DNA of 11,485 nucleotides from positions 1-11,485 of the forward strand of contig JANBQC010000765.1 in the NCBI GenBank assembly GCA_027576995.1, written 5' to 3'. Each line of letters starts with the position of its first letter. Position 1 is the first letter of the stretch. Of this stretch, positions 7,020 to 11,485 are shown piece by piece. Under the pieces are notes generated by a model. That model was given only the letters and a program-made list of their open reading frames with translations. It searched no databases and was not told the origin of the DNA. The position numbers and the translations under genes were made by a program. The DNA comes from Dimargaris cristalligena (lineage: Eukaryota; Kickxellomycota; Dimargaritomycetes; Dimargaritales; Dimargaritaceae).

Positions 7020-9267
7020 CAACGCTCCTTCCTCGGCGACTCCCGCCGAAAATGAAACCACGCCCGCTGCTGCTTCGTCGGCCCCTGCTGAAGCAGCTGC
7101 CACTCCCACTTCCGCCCCCGAGCCCACGGAAAAGGAAGTCGGCACTCCCGAGGCCCATGAATTCCGGGCCGAAACCCGCCAACTCTTGGACATCGTCGCC
7201 CATTCCCTCTACTCGGAACGGGAAGTATTCGTCCGGGAATTGGTGTCCAACGCTGCCGATGCCCTGGAGAAACTGCGCCATATGCAACTCGTGAATACCA
7301 ATGCCGCGGCGGACCAGCCCCTGGAAATCGCCATCGGCACCGATACCGCGGCGAACACCATCACCATTACCGATTCGGGTATTGGTATGACCCATGCCGA
7401 ACTGGTGCAGAACCTCGGCACCATCGCCCATTCGGGCTCGAAGGATTTCATGAAGCAGCTGGAGACGGCTGCCAAGACGGACGATAAGAAGACCGATACC
7501 TCGAGCGTGGCCAGCGCGGCCAAGGATCGCATTATTGGCCAGTTCGGTGTCGGGTTCTACTCGGCCTTTATGGTGGGCGACAAGCTGACCGTGTACACTA
7601 GGTCGTCGTCATCGCCAGACGCCAAGGGCTACTGCTGGAAGTCCGATGGCCTGGGCTCCTACTCAATTTCGGAAGCCGAGGGAGTGGCCCCAGGTACCAA
7701 GATTGTGATCCACTTGCGTGACAACAGTACCGAGTTTGCGAAGCCCGCTACCATTCGCCAAATTGTGACCAAGTACAGCAACTTCATCAACTTCCCGGTC
7801 AAACTCAATGGTGAACAGGTAAACACCGTCTCGGCCCTGTGGAAGAAGAGCAAGAACTCCGTGACCGAGCAGGAACACCTCGACTTTTTCCATTTCCTGG
7901 CGGGATCTAAACTCGACCAGTACCGTTACAACCTCCACTACAGCACCGACGCGCCCCTGTCGATCCAGAGTGTGCTTTATATCCCGAAAACCAATGCCGA
8001 AGCCACGGATATGAGCGGCCAGCTCAAGCCTGGGGTTAACCTGTACTCGCGTACCGTCCTGATCCAGGCCAACTCGGATAAGATCCTGCCCCCTTGGCTG
8101 CGGTTTATCCGGGGTGCGGTCGACTCTGAGGACATTCCCCTCAATTTATCGCGTGAACTCCTCCAGGACGGCGCACTCATCCGCCGGCTGCGGGATACCC
8201 TCACCAACCGCATCATCAAATGGCTGCAGTCCGAAAGCAAGGCCAACCCGGACGAGTACCTCAACTTCCTCAAGTCCTTCTCCTATTTCCTCAAGGAAGG
8301 TGCGCTCCAGGACAGTAACAACAGCGATCGCATCGCCAACCTCCTCCGCTTCCCGACCAGCTCCAAGCCCGTGGACGAATTCACCTCCTTTTCGGAGTAC
8401 ATTGGCCGGATGGTACCGAAACAAAAGGCCATCTTCTACCTCAATGCGTCTAACCGCCGGACCGCCGAGGAAAACCCCTACCTCGAAACGTTCAAGCGCC
8501 GTAATGTTGAGGTCCTGTACTTGTACGAAGACTTTGATTCCATCGTGTTCTCCCAGCTGGGTTTCGTGAGTGGCAAACCGTTGGTCTCGATTGACTCCGC
8601 CGAAGCCGAAACTATGCTCCAGGAAATTCCCTTACCGGAAGAATCGGCCGATAAAGATAATGCGGCCGCCAAGAGCAGTGCTGATACCGATGTGAAGGAT
8701 TCTTCGGCCAAGTCGGACTCGACCCCGGCCAACGGCTCAGCGGAGGGCAATGCCGGCACTCCTGCCGTGGCCCCCCGGTTGACCGAATCCGAAATCGGCG
8801 ACCTCAAGACCTGGCTCCTGGAAACCCTGGGTATCGACCGGGTGAAGGAAATCAAGGTGAGTACCCGTCTGGTCTCCCACCCCGCCGTGGTCCTCAACCA
8901 CCAGAACAAGGCCTTCCGCCAGATCATGACGGCCATGCGGAGCCGGGGCGGTCTGGAGGTGTTCCCCGAAATGCCCGATGTGGTCAGTTTGGAAATCAAT
9001 CCCCAACATCCCGTGATTTACGGTCTGTACCAACTCATGGAGGATAACCCTACCTTGGCCAGTGACATGGCTTTCCAGGTGCTGGATAACGCCATGTTGT
9101 CCGCCGGGGCCATGACGGATCCGTTGACTATGTTACCCCGTTTGAACCGGATTTTACAGTCGACGGTAGAGGCGGCGACGAAGACAAAGAAAGCTGCGAA
9201 GGCGGAATCCACTGACCCCAGCCCCAGCATCCCCGTGGTTGAAGGCGAAAAAGTTACCGACCATTAA
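6766..9267 (+). CDS. TRAP1: Mitochondrial Hsp90 chaperone TRAP1, intronless, 833 aa
   Basis: TRAP1 is the ATP-driven Hsp90 of the mitochondrial matrix, folding client proteins as a dimer (family knowledge). The start at 6766 is the first ATG in the open frame and yields a basic, Ser/Arg-rich, acid-free presequence with RSF-S at 17-20, a typical R-3 processing site. A Thr/Ala/Pro/Glu linker (about 70-125) includes ten consecutive Thr. The GHKL ATPase domain follows, with catalytic Glu158 and Mg-binding Asn162 in RELVSNAADALEKLRH, Asp203 in DSGIGMT, and GQFGVGFYSAF at 258-268. The middle domain carries Arg463 in LNLSRELLQD. The C-terminal dimerisation domain ends without MEEVD, as expected for TRAP1 rather than cytosolic Hsp90. 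The RLPRL-like end is replaced by LPRLNRILQS and a Lys/Ala tail. Human TRAP1 is 704 aa; the excess comes from the linker, a lid insert (about 230-253) and a C-domain insert (about 625-671). All catalytic residues are present, so it should be functional. There are no introns, unlike both neighbours. Confidence 0.97.
6991..7020 (+). repeat. ACT trinucleotide repeat encoding poly-Thr
   Basis: Nine ACT units plus one ACC encode ten Thr (residues 76-85) in the TRAP1 linker between presequence and ATPase domain. Near-pure codon use points to recent slippage expansion, and copy number is likely variable between strains (inference). Confidence 0.95.
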
Positions 9268-9387
9268 GTAGATGCTTTTGCAGTTTCACCAATTTACTCA
9301 CTCTTTCTCCTAACCCCATAGGTTTAATTATCCTAATGGATATTTCCCATTTTTTGATTCAACTATAATAACACGTTTGCAATATAA

Positions 9388-9393
9388 AATAAA
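9388..9393 (+). terminator. Candidate poly(A) signal for TRAP1
   Basis: AATAAA in an A-rich context 121 nt past the stop codon, a normal distance for a fungal 3' UTR. It is the best-placed poly(A) signal of the three genes. Confidence 0.5.
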
Positions 9394-9614
9394 AATCTTT
9401 ACATCTCAATTGCATTTTCTTTTGGTGAGAAAAAAGTGATGCACTTAGACTGAGAATCAGTACTATGTAAAGGATAAGCTATCACCCCTTCCCTACTCTA
9501 CTTTTCGTCCGTCTGAGAATACTGTCAGCTGAGCTATAAATATTAAGTAGTTTTAAGTGGGTAAATTAGGATATCAGACGGATTACCTATACTAAAATAT
9601 ATGACTGAGCTATT

Positions 9615-9685
9615 AAGATGTTTGCTATATAGACCGACTAAATATATGCATTATTTACCTTTTAAATTATATAGCAATACATCTT
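9615..9685. repeat. Imperfect inverted repeat, 17/18-nt arms, 36-nt loop
   Basis: The left arm at 9615-9631 (AAGATGTTTGCTATATA) and the reverse complement of the right arm at 9668-9685 (AAGATGTATTGCTATATA) differ by one base of length. A transcript would fold into a stem of about 17 bp with one bulge. It may be a fragment of a small inverted-repeat element or a chance AT-rich hairpin; no flanking target duplication was recognised. Confidence 0.6.
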
Positions 9686-10008
9686 CGGACCTCCCCCACC
9701 CAAGGACAGTCTATTATAGTTAATGAAAAGGAAAAGTATTGTGGAGAATCACAGGAAAAAAAAAACGAGAAGCTGGTAATGTTCCAGCCTAATACCTTAG
9801 TTTATGTACACCTGTTATGATAGTAGCAGCCAAACATCTAAATATTGAAGTAGTCTCGGGCTATAAAAAGTAGAGTATTTATAAGATACCGTAAAAATGA
9901 CAATTCTACTAGAAAATTGCAGTTCCTCTAATGGATGAATGGTCACAATAGGCATTGGATTTTGCTACACTTTATATGGCTGATCAAAACAATCATTAAA
10001 GTATAGGA

Positions 10009-10060
10009 CCAACACATAACATACTGGGAAACATTCCTAAGGAATATGGTGTGGTGTTGG
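10009..10060. repeat. Two-tier hairpin
   Basis: Outer arms CCAACAC (10009-10015) and GTGTTGG (10054-10060) are perfectly complementary and enclose an inner stem ATTCC (10033-10037) / GGAAT (10041-10045). The left internal segment is unpaired, so stability is modest. Chance occurrence is possible. Confidence 0.35.
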
Positions 10061-10570
10061 AAAATACTGAAGGGGAGGGGGGTAAAGAATACGATATATT
10101 AAATATGTGAACAAAGAGTTGGAAATGTCTGAAAGGCAGTGGTCTCTTGGTAATAGAATCACCACGCTCCATCAACGAGCTACAGCAATTCAATGATGGC
10201 ACCTAGTTCCCCAAGATAGGTCGGCGGCTCTAATCTCAGTGATTAAGCACGACGTGGCCCGAGATATAAATTCAGTAGTATACGACTAATGAATATCAAA
10301 CATTTCAATGTAAAGCTAGCTAAAATTGGGAATTGGTCAGATGTGTCTACCCACTAGTATCCGCAAGAATAAACTAACACATATACAGCATAGTGGGGCC
10401 TATATTATATTGTGGCGAAATCACCCTATACAGTATAAAAACCAGGTACCACTGTACCGACAAAAATAACTAAGATTCGTTTAATAATGTTCAATTGCAA
10501 ATGCCATTTTTTTTATCAACTGGTGCTGTCGTGCTTAATAATCTATAGGATTAAAGCTGACTAACTATGA

Positions 10571-10599
10571 AGGACTAGGCGCTATCATCGCCTAGTTCT
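10571..10599. repeat. Hairpin with 11-bp stem and 7-nt loop
   Basis: Arms 10571-10581 (AGGACTAGGCG) and 10589-10599 (CGCCTAGTTCT) pair over 11 positions with one G-U wobble around the loop CTATCAT. The GC-rich core stands out in this AT-rich region. A smaller hairpin (AAGGA at 10631-10635 with TCCTT at 10642-10646) follows 31 nt later. The pair could belong to a small structured RNA or a repeat end; no T-run terminator directly follows. Confidence 0.55.
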
Positions 10600-11046
10600 A
10601 TCAATGAGGCGCGGGAATTCGGCCTTGTGAAAGGATCAGTGTCCTTCAGCCATTCCTGCCACTCAATTCACCTATTCCATATATCCCCTTCATTATATAT
10701 CCACCTATTATTAGTTATCACTTATATTATTATATAGTAGCATCTTCCAGTATCTTCTATGCTGGTTCAACGCCTTCATCATTAGTCTGATCGGCTATAT
10801 AAAGCCAAGCTAATTCCTATAGTTATTCTGGAGTTAATTGCCACTTATTCTATACCTCCTTTTATAGTTAAGTCGATCTATTTGATATCTCCCTTATTAT
10901 TATCTATCAAGTGTTCATCTCAACAACTGCTTGTATGTTATCTCTTATAAACTCGTCCAAGGCATAGCTATTTAATCACCTTGGATTTTTGCTTATGACA
11001 GGTACTGATTGAATACTGAATTGCACCAACACTTTGATGGTAAATA

Positions 11047-11229
11047 ATGAAAATGAGTTACAACCCACTGGGTAAAGAAAAGGTAGCTAACACCAATATA
11101 GCAGATGAATTAGCCAAAGAATGTGTAGGTGATGTAGCACTGGATATTGGTGAATATCATCTGAACTATAAATGGTTTTGGGATGAAAATATATTGAAAA
11201 TGCAGGCAGTACCATCTTTTAACTGGTGA
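11047..11229 (+). pseudogene. Possible retroelement RNase H C-terminal relic
   Basis: A 60-codon frame contains KVANTNIADELAKE, which resembles the N-x-x-ADELAKE segment around the last catalytic Asp of RNase H domains in retrotransposon polyproteins. The remaining part (a Trp/Tyr-rich YHLNYKWFWDENIL stretch) resembles nothing I can name with certainty. Upstream the frame is closed, with stops just before the ATG, and no reverse transcriptase lies in the preceding 1.8 kb. If the family is right, this is a heavily truncated copy: the earlier RNase H active-site residues are missing and it cannot be active. Its AT-rich codon use differs sharply from the three host genes, which fits decayed mobile DNA. 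It could also be a chance frame. Confidence 0.35.
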
Positions 11230-11388
11230 AACTGGTCTCACTAACTGAAGATCATGTTATTTAGGTTTAGGCGAATCTGGTTCAATGGTCTCAAATTGAT
11301 CAAAGTTTAGCTCAATGTATATAGTGAACTTACTACATTTTTACCTACCATTATTTTTTTATCTATTTTTTGCACTTATCGGAAGTAC

Positions 11389-11485
11389 GCCCCTGGCAAG
11401 TGAATGAGCCCCTGCCCCTGATGAGTATAGTCATTTTTCCTCCATTTTCATTAGTATAGTATTTTTTCTATTAGTATATTTTTAT
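11389..11485. repeat. Small degenerate repeats at the window edge
   Basis: GCCCCTG occurs three times (11389, 11408 and 11414, the last two sharing a G). It is followed by three spaced copies of a (T/G)AGTATA core with T-rich tails at about 11423, 11452 and 11472. These look like short degenerate direct repeats that may continue past the window; no function can be assigned. The preceding 11230-11388 holds nothing recognisable. Confidence 0.4.

Larger units (their letters stand above)
9268..11046. other. AT-rich gene-poor stretch downstream of TRAP1 (1.8 kb)
   Basis: No protein gene is supported. The single minus-strand frame at 9996-10202 looks like chance. Composition is strongly AT-rich with many short stop-broken frames. 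Features seen are a poly(A) signal, an A-run at about 9757-9765, an imperfect inverted repeat at 9615-9685, hairpins at 10009-10060, 10445-10458 and 10571-10599, and a low-complexity TTAT/ATTA region at about 10690-10740. No tRNA, rRNA or recognisable snRNA was found. This may be decayed repeat DNA. Confidence 0.5.

Noticed and set aside
9437..9520. Possible C/D-box snoRNA (GTGATGC and CTGA)
   Set aside because: The C box deviates from consensus, the first CTGA is too close, and no terminal stem pairs the ends.
1..11485. CRISPR array, prokaryotic operon, insertion sequence or viral gene
   Set aside because: There are no regularly spaced repeats, no transposase, integrase or capsid-like frame, and the genes are plainly eukaryotic and spliced.

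Overview
The window looks like nuclear DNA of a filamentous, probably early-diverging fungus (inference). Three eukaryotic genes lie head to tail on the + strand. Two of them carry GT-AG spliceosomal introns of 161-257 nt. Exons are GC-rich at third positions, while introns and spacers are AT-rich. A mitochondrial TRAP1-type Hsp90, absent from budding yeast, sits beside an HDAC8/Hos1-like deacetylase and the actin regulator AIP1. That mix argues against Saccharomycotina and would suit a zoopagomycotan-like lineage, but I cannot fix the taxon from sequence alone.

Layout: 1-351 is leader or intergenic sequence. 352-2564 is a six-exon class I histone deacetylase of HDAC8/Hos1 type (424 aa after splicing). 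2565-3488 is a spacer with nothing I can name. 3489-5804 is a three-exon AIP1/WDR1 gene (630 aa) whose first coding exon is only 16 nt. 5805-6765 is a spacer with a G-rich run, poly(A) signals and the TRAP1 promoter region. 6766-9267 is an intronless TRAP1 (833 aa) with a mitochondrial presequence. 9268-11046 is a 1.8-kb AT-rich, gene-poor stretch with inverted repeats. 11047-11229 is a short open frame resembling the end of a retroelement RNase H domain. 11230-11485 is AT-rich with small repeats at the window edge.

The three genes have unrelated jobs: chromatin/cohesin deacetylation in the nucleus, cofilin-assisted actin filament disassembly in the cytosol, and protein folding in the mitochondrial matrix. 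Nothing suggests a functional cluster, and eukaryotic neighbours need not be related. I found no convincing novel system. The points most worth a second look are lineage-specific insertions and substitutions in otherwise conserved enzymes (acidic loop and Trp-to-Asn change in the deacetylase, lid and C-terminal inserts in TRAP1), the inverted repeats in the AT-rich tail, and the possible retroelement relic. All exon junctions were worked out by eye from reading frame, splice consensus and family similarity.
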